This document shows positions 1-9,577 of a stretch of 64,000 bases of DNA, one piece after another (positions within the stretch are counted from its first letter, which is position 1; every line of letters starts with the position of its first letter). This DNA is from Anaerolineales bacterium (GTDB lineage Bacteria > Chloroflexota > Anaerolineae > Anaerolineales > Villigracilaceae): NCBI GenBank assembly GCA_015075725.1, contig JABTTV010000001.1:2666001-2730000 (forward strand). Direction: 5' to 3'. Position numbers and translations under genes: made by a program. Below the pieces are notes generated by a model. The model did no database searches. It was given only the letters and a program-made list of their open reading frames with translations, and was not told where the DNA came from.

Positions 1-625
1 CTATCTCAAACGCGGGCTGACATATGCTGGATATAGAGTACGCCTTGCCCACAGTGCGGAAGAGGGGTTGGAAAAATTCGACCAGGACCGACACCGCCTC
101 CTCATTCTTGACGTGATGCTGCCCGGCATGAACGGCATGGATGCCTGTCGTCGAATCCGGGAAAAAGGTTTCACGGGTCCGATATTGATGTTAACCGCTC
201 GCAACGCGATTCCCGACCGGGTGCTGGGTCTGGATTCTGGCGCGGATGATTACCTCGTCAAGCCGTTTGCATTCGAAGAATTGCTGGCCCGCATACGCAC
301 ACTTCAGCGACGCACTGGGGCGTCAACATCTTCCATCAATTTTGCCGATATGGAACTTGATATGGGCCTCCATGCAGCCCACCGTGCAGGAAAACCCATT
401 CCCCTAACTCGTACAGAATTTGATCTGCTAAACTACTTTCTAAGACATCCTCGTCAAGTGCTGACACGCGAAGAACTCATTTTGAATGTGTGGGGACAAG
501 ATGCCGGGATTCAACCCAATATTTTGGATGTATACATCGCTCGTCTGCGCCGAAAAATCGGTGAACCACCGCTCATTCACACGATATACGGTATCGGCTA
601 TGTACTGAAGGAGGAGACAGTATGA
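1..625 (+). CDS. Response regulator, OmpR/PhoB family (5' end outside window)
   Basis: This is a DNA-binding response regulator that acts with the histidine kinase encoded next to it. The frame is open from base 2 (YLKRGLTYAGYRV...), so the true start lies upstream and the first ATG at 68 is internal. The receiver part shows the phospho-acceptor Asp in LLILDVMLPGMNG, the switch Thr in LMLTARN and the Lys in DDYLVKPF. The C-terminal half is a winged helix of the Trans_Reg_C type (LTRTEFDLLNYFLRHP, then YIARLRRKIG, TIYGIGYVL). Its stop overlaps the kinase start by 4 bp (ATGA), which implies translational coupling. The family is certain; the stimulus cannot be read from the sequence. Confidence 0.93.
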   Translation, partial: YLKRGLTYAGYRVRLAHSAEEGLEKFDQDRHRLLILDVMLPGMNGMDACRRIREKGFTGPILMLTARNAIPDRVLGLDSGADDYLVKPFAFEELLARIRTLQRRTGASTSSINFADMELDMGLHAAHRAGKPIPLTRTEFDLLNYFLRHPRQVLTREELILNVWGQDAGIQPNILDVYIARLRRKIGEPPLIHTIYGIGYVLKEETV

Positions 626-2007
626 TCCCATTGAGGTGGAAACTGGCCCTCTGGCATTTGAGCCTGACCGCTCTTGGTCTGGTAGGGTTGCTTCTGATTT
701 CCTACCAGACCTTGTCACAATCCCTGCGCGCGGAGGTGAACAATACACTGGCAGAACGAGCCAGGCATGTCGCAGATGCGGTTGCCATCGTCCCCAACCG
801 GCCAATTGAGGGAGTGTCACAGGAAGCCACCGACGAGTTTCGTTCGCCTGGGGTTTACGTGCAGATATTCAATGCGGAGGGCACGCTTGTGGCTCGCTCA
901 TTTAACCTTGGAATTCAGCAAATCCATGCACCCGCCTCGGATCTCAATCGCGTGTTGAAGGGTGAGAGTTTCTATGACTCGGCGGAAATTTCAGGTTCTC
1001 CTGTGCAGTTATATTTCCAACCGATTCAACGCGACGGGGAAATAGCAGGGGCGATTCTGGTGGGTGAGTCATTGGTTGGACTTCAATCCACATTGAGCCG
1101 TCTGCGTCTTATCTATACCATCGGCGCGGTTTCCGTGTTGCTCTTTGGACTGGTAGGCGGGTGGACTCTTGCCCGGCTGGGCTTACGTCCTGTAGCGCGA
1201 GTTACGCGGACTGCCCAGGATATTGTGAAGGCTGAAGATCTGTCTCACCGCGTTCCGTACACGGGTCCGGCTGATGAGGTTGGCGCACTGGCAACAACGT
1301 TTAACGAGATGTTGAATCGCTTGCAGGCATTGTTCGAAGGTCAGAGGCAATTTCTTGCTGAGGCTGCTCATGAATTGCGGACTCCGCTGGCATCCATGCT
1401 TGGCAATGTCGATTTGCTTGTTTCTTTTGGTGATGATGTAAGGCGGAGGCGCGAGACCATTGCCGCACTCCAACGCACCGGAAGACACGTAACACGCTTG
1501 TTGGATGACCTCCTGCTTCTCGCACAAGCCGAGACCGGCTTGCATCTGGCGTCGTTTGAAGCGATTGCGCTTGATGACCTTCTCATCGATGTATATGAGT
1601 CGGTAATGTTGACCGCTGGAAATGTTAATTTGAAGCTTGAACGTTGCGATCCAGTTTCTGTACGCGGCGATCCCAATCGCTTGCGACAGGTGTTCATGAA
1701 TTTGATTGACAATGCGGTGAAATATTCGTTGCCTGGTGGAGATGTGACTATCAGTCTTTTCATCAGGGATTGCTGTGTACATGTCACGGTCCGCGATCAT
1801 GGTCCTGGCATTCCAGAAGAGTTGATCCCACTAATTTTCGAACCTTTTTTTCGTGCACCTACAATCGGTAAGCGCATCCCAGGTGCGGGCCTCGGATTGG
1901 CAATCGTCCGCTGGATTGTGCGTGAGCATGGGGGCGAAGTGAATATTCGAAGTGAGTCGAACAAGGGTACGACTGTAGCTCTCACTTTGCCAGCCCTCGC
2001 TGATTAG
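622..2007 (+). CDS. Sensor histidine kinase with HAMP domain
   Basis: This is a 461-residue membrane-bound sensor kinase, the partner of the preceding regulator. In order it has a TM helix near residues 8-28, an extracytoplasmic sensor region of about 130 residues, a second TM helix near 163-183, a HAMP domain, a HisKA dimerisation box with the phosphorylated His near 250 (AAHELRTPLASML), and a HATPase domain with N box (NLIDNAVKY), G1 (RDHGPGIP) and G2 (GAGLGLAIVRWIV). Length and order match an EnvZ/BaeS-like kinase. The HtrA-type protease gene follows after a 217-bp gap, which may fit an envelope-stress role, but that is only inference. Confidence 0.93.
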   Translation: MIPLRWKLALWHLSLTALGLVGLLLISYQTLSQSLRAEVNNTLAERARHVADAVAIVPNRPIEGVSQEATDEFRSPGVYVQIFNAEGTLVARSFNLGIQQIHAPASDLNRVLKGESFYDSAEISGSPVQLYFQPIQRDGEIAGAILVGESLVGLQSTLSRLRLIYTIGAVSVLLFGLVGGWTLARLGLRPVARVTRTAQDIVKAEDLSHRVPYTGPADEVGALATTFNEMLNRLQALFEGQRQFLAEAAHELRTPLASMLGNVDLLVSFGDDVRRRRETIAALQRTGRHVTRLLDDLLLLAQAETGLHLASFEAIALDDLLIDVYESVMLTAGNVNLKLERCDPVSVRGDPNRLRQVFMNLIDNAVKYSLPGGDVTISLFIRDCCVHVTVRDHGPGIPEELIPLIFEPFFRAPTIGKRIPGAGLGLAIVRWIVREHGGEVNIRSESNKGTTVALTLPALAD

Positions 2008-2224
2008 TCTCTTACCATTTATTCAGAATTAATACAGAACTTTCTTAGTCAGGGGGCTTAATATAAATGTGTGCATGCAAGATTTACAAATGTTTCAGCC
2101 GTCAACTCTGGCGGTGTATTAACGGTAATCCGTGTGCCATAGAGGGCGCAGGGAACCAGTTGTCTGGTAGGTTTTGCATGCACACTATTGGTCGCAACCC
2201 CTAAGCGCAAGGCTAAGGATAATC

Positions 2225-3454
2225 ATGACGCAACCTGCAAAAATCGGTTTCAAAAGCCGGATTTGGATTTTATTGCTGCTGCCAATCCTGGTTCTAGGCT
2301 GTTCCATCGTGACATCAATCAATCGTCAACCTGCTGCCGGACCCATCGAGAAGTCTGTTATTAACATGGCTCTGCCAACTCCTACTCAATTGGACATACC
2401 GAGCGATGTGACTGAAGAGGAGATGGTGCTTGTAAATTTATATGCTCGTTCAAATCCGGCGGTGGTTGGCATCTTCGTATATGGACAAGTTTATCCCATT
2501 ACTGATGGACAGAATGGCGGGCAGATTGTACCCATTGGACAGGGCTCTGGTTTTGTTTATGACACAACCGGTAATATCATCACCAATGCCCATGTTGTCA
2601 ATGGTGCGGAACAGCTGGAGGTTGTCTTTTTCGACGGGACCACTCTTAACGCAGACATTGTGGGGAAGGACCTGAACAGCGACCTGGCTGTAATTAAAGT
2701 GGATCAACTTCCCATTGGTATCGGTCCGCTTGCAATGGGTAATATGGCAGAACTGGCGGTGGGACAAACCGTCGTTGCGATTGGTAATCCTTTCGGATTG
2801 GACGGAACATTAACACGCGGAATTATCAGCGCACTTGGGCGCACGATCCCCGCCCTGACGCCTTTTTCCATTCCGCATGCCATTCAAACCGATGCAGCGA
2901 TCAATCCGGGGAATTCTGGAGGACCCCTTCTTGACCTGCACGGACATGTCATTGGCGTGAATGCTCAGATCGAAACGGATGGGACGAGTCGTAGTAATAG
3001 CGGTGTAGGTTTTGCCATTCCGGTAGACGTGGTTGAACGGGTTGTCCCGATTTTAATTGAGAAGGGTGGTTATGACTGGCCCTGGCTTGGAGTGCGCGGT
3101 AGAAACCTTGTTCCTGTTTTGGTTGACGCCATGAATCTGCCGGTTGAGCGTGGCGCGTATATTCTGGAAGTGACAACCCGCGGCCCTGCAGAAAAAGCTG
3201 GAGTGCGTGGTGCAAACGAATCGAAAACAATTAACGGGTCCGTGATTCCTGTGGGAGGCGATGTGGTCACAGCAATTGATGGTCAACCAATCAACTCCTT
3301 TGACGATTTATTAATCTACATCGCAATGCAAACCAGTCCGGGTCAGAAGGTGAATCTGACTGTATTGCGGGATGGCGAAACCCTGGAAATAAGCGTTCTC
3401 CTGGAAAAGCGCCCGGATACGCTTCGGGCAGAGTCACCAGCAAACGTTCCCTGA
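2225..3454 (+). CDS. HtrA/DegP-type serine protease with PDZ domain, lipoprotein
   Basis: This is an envelope-anchored trypsin-fold protease for misfolded exported proteins. The ATG at 2225 is preferred over the in-frame ATG at 2174 because it gives a clean lipoprotein signal (IWILLLLPILVLGC, lipid-modified Cys26). The catalytic triad is visible as His123 (TNAHVV), Asp153 (SDLAVIKV) and Ser231 (INPGNSGGPL). One C-terminal PDZ domain (about residues 285-390) carries the YILEVTTRGPAEKAG carboxylate-binding region. At 409 residues it is a one-PDZ DegS/HtrA-like form. It follows the two-component genes on the same strand. Confidence 0.93.
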   Translation: MTQPAKIGFKSRIWILLLLPILVLGCSIVTSINRQPAAGPIEKSVINMALPTPTQLDIPSDVTEEEMVLVNLYARSNPAVVGIFVYGQVYPITDGQNGGQIVPIGQGSGFVYDTTGNIITNAHVVNGAEQLEVVFFDGTTLNADIVGKDLNSDLAVIKVDQLPIGIGPLAMGNMAELAVGQTVVAIGNPFGLDGTLTRGIISALGRTIPALTPFSIPHAIQTDAAINPGNSGGPLLDLHGHVIGVNAQIETDGTSRSNSGVGFAIPVDVVERVVPILIEKGGYDWPWLGVRGRNLVPVLVDAMNLPVERGAYILEVTTRGPAEKAGVRGANESKTINGSVIPVGGDVVTAIDGQPINSFDDLLIYIAMQTSPGQKVNLTVLRDGETLEISVLLEKRPDTLRAESPANVP

Positions 3455-3476
3455 CCGATACTGGAAATGCGTAGAT

Positions 3477-3665
3477 ATGGAAACCCCTGTAGTTGATCCG
3501 GTTTGTGGAACAAAGTTAAACCCGGGCACTGTCACATATAAGTACCAATATCTGGGGCGTACTTACTATTTTTGTTCTCTCGAATGCACAATAGCCTTCG
3601 ATGAAGAGCCTGAAAAATATAAAGTTGATATTGACATGGATTTTCCGTTTGAAGAAAGCAGGTGA
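3477..3665 (+). CDS. YHS-domain protein, 62 aa
   Basis: This small cytoplasmic protein is almost entirely one YHS domain. It shows DPVCGTKLNPG, then a YxYLGRTYYFCSLECTIAFD stretch with Cys-x3-Cys, and EEPEKY near the end. YHS domains occur with heavy-metal ATPases and other metal-handling proteins and are thought to bind metal through these cysteines. It starts 22 bp after the protease stop. Its specific partner is unknown. Confidence 0.85.
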   Translation: METPVVDPVCGTKLNPGTVTYKYQYLGRTYYFCSLECTIAFDEEPEKYKVDIDMDFPFEESR

Positions 3666-3766
3666 AATGGGTATCGCCATTGGCTTATGCGGAACTCTTT
3701 TGAAGACCGCAAGAAAAATCGTATGGGCTGAGCTTAAATTCTTACTACCTGGAGGATTGTGATCGC

Positions 3767-5323
3767 ATGAACCGAAAAGAACGTACCGTACTTGTTACCA
3801 TTATCATCAACGCGTTGCTCATTGTTTTCAAGTTCTGGCTGGCGGGTGCTTCCGGCAGTCTGGCATTACGCGCCAGTGCCCTGCACTCCATCGCGGATGC
3901 AACGATTGGCGGCTTTGTCCTTATCGGTCTTTGGATCAGCCGCTGGGATGACGCGCGCAACCGGCGCAAGGGACAGGTGAGCGCAGTGGAAAATTGGGTG
4001 GCTCTGGCGGTAGCCGCCGCCATCTTCTACGTGGGCTTTGACATTGTGGTCGAAGTCCTCGGTGGTCAATCTCCCGAACTTAAGAATCTGGGTCCCATTA
4101 CCCTCGCTTCGCTTGTCACGGTGGCAGTTGCCTACTTTATTGCGCGCTATAAACTTTACGTGGGCAGGCAGACCAACTCGCCAGCGCTGATCGCCGGAGG
4201 CTACCATTCTCAAATGGATATCTATGCCTCCATCGTGGTGGTGGCGGGACTCGGCGGCGCGGCTCTCGGGCTCCCCAATCTGGACCGGGCGGCTGCGGCA
4301 GTTGTTGTTGTCTTCATCCTTTTTTCCGGCTATGAAATCGCTTCTTCGGCGATCAGCGCTCTGCGTCACCGCCAGGCGCTGGATATCGAAGGCGAGAGCG
4401 GTCAACCGCATGTCCACGAGCCGGCCGGGATATGGCGCGCTTTTATTCCCGTTTCTGCCTTGACGCTGCTCGCACTTTATATGCTATCAGGCTTCTACAT
4501 CGTGAGACCGGGCGAGGCAGCAGTAGTGCGCCGTTTCGGAAGTGTGATTGCCGGGAATGTCGGACCCGGCTTGCATTATCGCCTGCCCTGGCCGGTGGGT
4601 CGCGTGGATGTGATCGCACTCAATGCCATCCGTCGCGCTGAGGCTCCCTCCAGTCTGATGCTGACCGGTGACGAGAATCTGATCAATGTTCGTCTCAGTG
4701 TCCATTACACTGTTACCGACCCCGCCAAGTTTCTGCTGAATGTGGTTGACCCCGAAGCCTTGGTGCAGCAAGCCGCCGAATCCGCGATGCGACAAGTAGT
4801 GGCGAACGAGGCAGTGGATGCCTTGTTGACCGTGGACAAAGCCTCCATCCAGCAAAAAGCGGCGCTGCTTGCACAGGAGTCCTTGAACAACTACGACTCC
4901 GGTTTACAGGTGGTGGGCGTACAACTGCTGGAAAGCAGTCCGCCTCCGGAAGTTGCCGATGCTTTTCGTGATGTTGCCAGCGCCCGCGAGGATAAGAACA
5001 CCTTTATCAACGAAGCATTGGCATATCAAAACGAGATCTTGCCGGTGGCGCGCGGCGATGCGGAGAAAATCATCCAGGCGGCGAACGCCTATCGTTCCGA
5101 GAAAATAGCGCAAGCCACAGGTGAAGCATCGCAGTTTGCCAGTCAGCAAGGCGCATACGCTCAAGCTCCCGATATTACCCGTTTGCGCCTGTATCTTGAA
5201 GCCATCGAAAATGTTCTCCCCGGCGCGCGCAAGTTCGTGCTGGATGCCGCTGTGAAATTACAGACCACCGACTTGTGGTTCCCCGGTCTCGGAAACACCC
5301 AGACTTTTCCTCCCCAGCCTTGA
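3767..5323 (+). CDS. CDF cation-transporter membrane domain fused to an HflK-type SPFH domain
   Basis: This 518-residue protein joins two families. Residues 1-200 resemble the six-helix membrane part of cation diffusion facilitators, with the paired metal-site motifs HSIAD (His40, Asp44) in helix 2 and HSQMD (His147, Asp151) in helix 5. The usual cytoplasmic CDF C-terminal domain is absent. After a linker and a further TM helix (about 227-243) comes an SPFH/band-7 domain of HflK type (YIVRPGEAAVVRRFG, GLHYRLPWP) ending in an Ala/Gln/Glu-rich coiled coil (ANAYRSEKIAQATGEA). It heads an operon with HflC and a second HflK. The frame is continuous through the junction. Transport by the CDF part is untested. 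Confidence 0.85.
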   Translation: MNRKERTVLVTIIINALLIVFKFWLAGASGSLALRASALHSIADATIGGFVLIGLWISRWDDARNRRKGQVSAVENWVALAVAAAIFYVGFDIVVEVLGGQSPELKNLGPITLASLVTVAVAYFIARYKLYVGRQTNSPALIAGGYHSQMDIYASIVVVAGLGGAALGLPNLDRAAAAVVVVFILFSGYEIASSAISALRHRQALDIEGESGQPHVHEPAGIWRAFIPVSALTLLALYMLSGFYIVRPGEAAVVRRFGSVIAGNVGPGLHYRLPWPVGRVDVIALNAIRRAEAPSSLMLTGDENLINVRLSVHYTVTDPAKFLLNVVDPEALVQQAAESAMRQVVANEAVDALLTVDKASIQQKAALLAQESLNNYDSGLQVVGVQLLESSPPPEVADAFRDVASAREDKNTFINEALAYQNEILPVARGDAEKIIQAANAYRSEKIAQATGEASQFASQQGAYAQAPDITRLRLYLEAIENVLPGARKFVLDAAVKLQTTDLWFPGLGNTQTFPPQP

Positions 5324-5371
5324 AACGAATTTCACCGCCAAACACATATTCTTTGATCTATGGAGTGACCT

Positions 5372-6274
5372 ATGAAATCTTTGCGTACGATCATCCTTAT
5401 TATTGTTGCTCTGGGTTTTCTAGCAGTCAACCTGGTCTTTTTCCAGGTGGACGCAACTGAGTATGCAGTTGTAACTCAGTTTGGCAACCCCGTGAACGTC
5501 ATTACCAGTCCTGGACTCTATGCCAAACTGCCCGACCCATTCCAGAGTGTGACCCGCATCAACAACCAACTACGTGTCTACAATCTGCCGCAGACCGAGT
5601 TTCTGACCGCGGACAAGAAGAACATCGTCCTTGAAGCCTACGCCACCTGGAAAGTGACCGATACCCTGACCTTCCTCAAGACCGTGAACGATCCGCAGGG
5701 TGCGGAGACGCGCCTGGCAGACATCGTATCGTCGGAACTTGGCACCGCTCTCGGGCAGGTGGAACTCAGCCAATTGGTCACTGTGGATGCGGCGCAATTG
5801 AAATTGGGGGATACGCTTCTGACCGTGACCCAGGGGGCGGCTGCTCGCACACAGCAATATGGCTTCGTTGTAACAGATGTTCGCCTCAAACTGCTCACCT
5901 TCCCGCAAGCCAACCTCACCAGCGTTTTTCAACGAATGAAAGCCGAACGGGAGGCAATTGCGCGCCAATTCCGTTCGGAAGGCACTGAGGAAGCCGCAAA
6001 AATTCGCGCCGGCGCGGATGCTGATAAAGCCAAAATTCTGGCGGATGCCAACCAGCAGGCGGCGGAGATTCGCGGGCAGGCGGATGCGGAAGCCATCGCC
6101 ATCTACGCCGCCGCATTCGGGAAGGATCCGGAATTCTATCGCTTTCTCCGCACCCTGCAATCCTATGAGGCGTTCATTGACGGTAATACCACCCTCATCC
6201 TGCCCTCAGACTCTGAACTTTTGCAGTACCTCAACCCGGGCAATGTCACCGTTCCACCGCCCGTAGTCCCTTAG
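5372..6274 (+). CDS. hflC: HflC-like SPFH membrane protein
   Basis: This 300-residue band-7 protein has one N-terminal TM helix (TIILIIVALGFLAVNLVFF), then the typical DATEYAVVTQFGNPV start of an SPFH domain, and a C-terminal coiled coil (EAAKIRAGADADKAKILADA, GQADAEAIAIYAAAFG). In characterised bacteria HflC pairs with HflK in a cage around the FtsH protease. Here it lies between two HflK-type genes, 48 bp after one and 9 bp before the other, so both could be partners. The length is typical. The gene name is by family and gene order. Confidence 0.88.
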   Translation: MKSLRTIILIIVALGFLAVNLVFFQVDATEYAVVTQFGNPVNVITSPGLYAKLPDPFQSVTRINNQLRVYNLPQTEFLTADKKNIVLEAYATWKVTDTLTFLKTVNDPQGAETRLADIVSSELGTALGQVELSQLVTVDAAQLKLGDTLLTVTQGAAARTQQYGFVVTDVRLKLLTFPQANLTSVFQRMKAEREAIARQFRSEGTEEAAKIRAGADADKAKILADANQQAAEIRGQADAEAIAIYAAAFGKDPEFYRFLRTLQSYEAFIDGNTTLILPSDSELLQYLNPGNVTVPPPVVP

Positions 6275-6283
6275 GAGGCTTCG

Positions 6284-7381
6284 ATGACCACCAACCCTCC
6301 CACACCTCCACCTTCGTTCGATTGGCGCGGCGCATATCGCCGAGTGACTCAAGCAGTTGCTCGTTTTATACGCATACTCATTGGCGATGGCGAATCTCCC
6401 GTGGACGATCTGCGCGCTGCTTTCGGGCACCTTAACCCTCGTCGTATTGTCTGGGGCATATTGGGACTTGCCCTCGCCGGTTACTTCGCCACAGGAATTT
6501 ATGTGGTCGCGCCCGGTGAGCTTGGCGTAGTGCGCCGCTTTGGAGCGGTGATCGAACCGCGCGCCGCGCCAGGTCTGCACTACCGCCTGCCGTGGCCAAT
6601 CGACCGGGTGGATGTTGTCAATGTCAGTGATGTACGCCGTGAAGTCGTGGGTGTTGTTGAACCCGAGGAAGGACATGAACATCCCGAGCCGCCGTCCAAA
6701 CTCCAGGTGCTTTCCGGCGATACCAACGTAATTGATGTGGAGATTGTCGTTCAATATCAGGTGCGTGACCCACAGGCGTATCTGCTCAATGTGCAATACG
6801 CGCCGTATAGACTTGTACGTGATGCCGTGAGGCAGGCTGTGACCACGCTTATGAGTCAGCAGCCGGTGGATGCCATCCTCACCACGGAAAGACAGGCTTT
6901 GCAGGACGATATTCGCGCCGAAACACAGAAACGATTGGACGAATACAATAGCGGGCTTGTTGTAGTCGGAATCAATTTGCAGAAGGCATTCCCGCCCGAC
7001 GAAGTGTCCGCCGCCTTCACAGACGTGAACAGCGCCAAGGAAGACAAAAACCGCGCCATCAACGAGGCATCGGGTTATGCCAATAGCCTCATTCCCGAAG
7101 CGCGCGGGCAGGCTGAAAAAATTCTGGCAGACGCCGAGGCATACCGCTCGAATGTGCTTGGACAAGCCAATGGCGCAGCGCAGGCGTTCGAGGCTGTGCT
7201 GGCCGAGTATCAAACCAATTCCAAAATCTATGGCGAGGATGTGACCCGCTACCGGCTGTACCTTGAAGTGCTTGAAAAAATCCTGCCACGAGTGCAGATC
7301 TATACGGTGGACACTGAGAATGGAACGGTGAACCTCCGTTTATTCGGGAATCCCGCATCGACCCCTGTCCCCGCACCCTAA
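6284..7381 (+). CDS. hflK: HflK-like SPFH membrane protein
   Basis: This is a 365-residue HflK homologue. A short soluble N-terminus is followed by a TM helix near 63-80 (IVWGILGLALAGYFATGIYVV), the SPFH domain (VVAPGELGVVRRFGAVIEP, LHYRLPWPIDRVD) and a coiled coil (AEKILADAEAYRSNVLGQANG). Its SPFH part closely resembles that of the CDF fusion upstream (YVVAPGELGVVRRFG against YIVRPGEAAVVRRFG), so the two are probably duplicates and only one gained the transporter domain. The start at 6284 has GGAGG nearby and lies 9 bp after hflC. Confidence 0.88.
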   Translation: MTTNPPTPPPSFDWRGAYRRVTQAVARFIRILIGDGESPVDDLRAAFGHLNPRRIVWGILGLALAGYFATGIYVVAPGELGVVRRFGAVIEPRAAPGLHYRLPWPIDRVDVVNVSDVRREVVGVVEPEEGHEHPEPPSKLQVLSGDTNVIDVEIVVQYQVRDPQAYLLNVQYAPYRLVRDAVRQAVTTLMSQQPVDAILTTERQALQDDIRAETQKRLDEYNSGLVVVGINLQKAFPPDEVSAAFTDVNSAKEDKNRAINEASGYANSLIPEARGQAEKILADAEAYRSNVLGQANGAAQAFEAVLAEYQTNSKIYGEDVTRYRLYLEVLEKILPRVQIYTVDTENGTVNLRLFGNPASTPVPAP

Positions 7382-7390
7382 AGGTGAATA

Positions 7391-9553
7391 ATGGCTGAAG
7401 GCTGGAAGCAAATCTGGGAAGACATACGAAACGCCCTGAGAGGCACGGAAGCGAAAGGGGAAGCTGCGCCATCCCTGGAGCCGTCTGAATCGCAGCAATC
7501 TAATTTCGAAGATCAGGCTATCGAAGATGATCAAGAAACGATTGCCAGTTCGTTGATCGAGGAGTCCAAAGAGGCGTTGGAACCCTCCGGCGAACTTATT
7601 CTGGAGCCAAGTCCGACACCGGGTCAGGTCTGGATGCGTCGGTTGTACAGGGGGGGATCTTATTTGTTGATGGCGATTATTCTACTGGCCGCCTTCTGGT
7701 TTGCAGGCGGCTATCGCTGGGCGCCGGATGTCTATTTCTGGTGGCTGCGTCTCACTGCGCCAAAGCCGCCAGCCTCCGATGTTGTTGCAACCTTCGATGG
7801 CGGGCAAATCACGATCGCAGATGTTGACGCCCACTTGAAGTTGCTCCTGCCGGAGGAGTACCAATCCGTGGCGGGGTCACCGGAAACACTGCTGGCTGTA
7901 ATCGAGGATATGGTCACGGACGAATTGACAAGACGCTGGGCAGCTGCACGTCAGCCGGATCAGGATGAAACGTTCAGCCATACCATGCAGCATATCAATG
8001 AAAGTCTCAACCTGGAGTCGCTCGACCTTCAATTGCACGAAAATGAAATTCCAGTCTCAGAAAGTGAAATCCAGGCATACTACGAGTCCAACAAAGCTCA
8101 GTTTGGGGATTTGACGCTTGATCAGGTGCGCGAGCAAATTCGCCAAACACTTGTCTCTGAACGTGAGCAAGACTATATTGACCAATACATTCAGCGGCTG
8201 AAGGATAACGCCTCCATCAGCCGTAACTTCGACTTGCTCAATGTGCCAGCGCCTTCGGAAGATGATTTGCGCCGTTATTACGACGTCAACCTGGAACAAT
8301 TCCAACTGCCGCGCCAGGTCCTTGTGGATGAATTGCAATTCGCAATCGGAGGAGATGAAGCGGCGGCTCGAAAAAACGCCGATGACGCGCTGCTCAAGAT
8401 CCGCTCGGGTGCAACATTTGAGGAGGTCGCGCAGACCATCGTTGGTGCGTCCTTTCAAGGCGACATAACCGCACCCGAAGGAACTCGTGAGCCGGAATGG
8501 GATGCCGCAGTCTTTGAGCTGACCGATGGTGAATTGAGCGACGTGTTTCGCGCTGGGGATTCATTTTATATTGTGCGGTTGAACCAGTTTCGGCCGGCTC
8601 GCACAAAATCCCTGGACGAAGTTCGTACTGAGGTGTTGACAGCTGTGCAACAACAGAAAACGGATGAATGGTTCGCCGCCAATGCAAGCAAAACCATTTT
8701 CACGGTCAAAGGTAAAGGGTATACACTGGGTGAGTTTTACCAGGAATATCAGGAACTGCCGATTTCGACGCAGTCTCAATATGCCGGCGCGGATGGTATG
8801 CAGAAATTGGCTGAAGCGTTGATCGAGCGCCTGTTGCTTGTTGAGGATACATACGACCAATTGCTCGATGTGCAGAACAAGCCGTTATCGGATGAGTCAA
8901 GATTGCAAGTACTGAAACAGATGATGCACCAGGAGGAGGTGGATGACAAGATCCAGGTCACTGATGAAGAGCTGCAAAAATTCTACGACGAAAACATTGA
9001 CTTGATGGCTCTTCCGCCCAAAGCTCGTATCCGCTACATCCGCATTGGCCTGGGACAGACAGAGGATGAACAAAAAGCTGCCCGCGCTCGCGCTGACGAA
9101 GCCTACAAAAAACTCGTTCCCGGATTGTTCCAACAAGGCGCGGACTTCGCTGGAATTGCCCAGGAATACTCTGAAGATCCCGAAACAGCCGCGCAAGGTG
9201 GAGAGCTTTCTGAATGGATTGGTGAAAGCGACGACATTCTGGCGGAGGTTCAGTTGCATCCCTTCCACGAAGTGGCTCTTGCATTACAGCCAGATGAGAT
9301 TAGTCAACCCTTCCAGTTTGGTGACAGCTTGTACATTGTCCAAGTTATTGAACGCAGTGGTCCCGAACAGTTGCCATTTGAGCAAGCCAAGCCATATATA
9401 GAAGAAATACTTACCCAGCAAAAACATGATGAACAAATGGTCCAACTTCAAGAGACACTCCTCAAACAGGCCAACTTTGTCATCTATCCCACCGTACTGG
9501 AAAAATACTTTCAGGAACTGCAAACACCTGCGCCTCTTAATCCATCGCCCTGA
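7391..9553 (+). CDS. Membrane-anchored peptidyl-prolyl isomerase with two parvulin domains
   Basis: This 720-residue foldase is SurA/PrsA/PpiD-like. An acidic N-terminal segment of about 75 residues precedes a TM helix (YLLMAIILLAAFWFAGGY), followed by a SurA-N-like helical region and two parvulin (PpiC) domains near residues 300-395 and 545-660; the second is the more canonical (EYSEDPETAAQGGELSEWIG, FGDSLYIVQVIE). It probably assists folding of exported proteins and follows the SPFH genes by 9 bp, which suggests one envelope quality-control operon. Which of the two domains is catalytic cannot be decided by reading. Confidence 0.85.
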   Translation: MAEGWKQIWEDIRNALRGTEAKGEAAPSLEPSESQQSNFEDQAIEDDQETIASSLIEESKEALEPSGELILEPSPTPGQVWMRRLYRGGSYLLMAIILLAAFWFAGGYRWAPDVYFWWLRLTAPKPPASDVVATFDGGQITIADVDAHLKLLLPEEYQSVAGSPETLLAVIEDMVTDELTRRWAAARQPDQDETFSHTMQHINESLNLESLDLQLHENEIPVSESEIQAYYESNKAQFGDLTLDQVREQIRQTLVSEREQDYIDQYIQRLKDNASISRNFDLLNVPAPSEDDLRRYYDVNLEQFQLPRQVLVDELQFAIGGDEAAARKNADDALLKIRSGATFEEVAQTIVGASFQGDITAPEGTREPEWDAAVFELTDGELSDVFRAGDSFYIVRLNQFRPARTKSLDEVRTEVLTAVQQQKTDEWFAANASKTIFTVKGKGYTLGEFYQEYQELPISTQSQYAGADGMQKLAEALIERLLLVEDTYDQLLDVQNKPLSDESRLQVLKQMMHQEEVDDKIQVTDEELQKFYDENIDLMALPPKARIRYIRIGLGQTEDEQKAARARADEAYKKLVPGLFQQGADFAGIAQEYSEDPETAAQGGELSEWIGESDDILAEVQLHPFHEVALALQPDEISQPFQFGDSLYIVQVIERSGPEQLPFEQAKPYIEEILTQQKHDEQMVQLQETLLKQANFVIYPTVLEKYFQELQTPAPLNPSP

Positions 9554-9577
9554 GGAGGCTGATATTTTGGAGAAATA

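Noticed and set aside
6206..7213. A 335-codon - strand frame
   Set aside because: Antisense to hflK and hflC; no recognisable domain, and the + strand genes have clear SPFH motifs.
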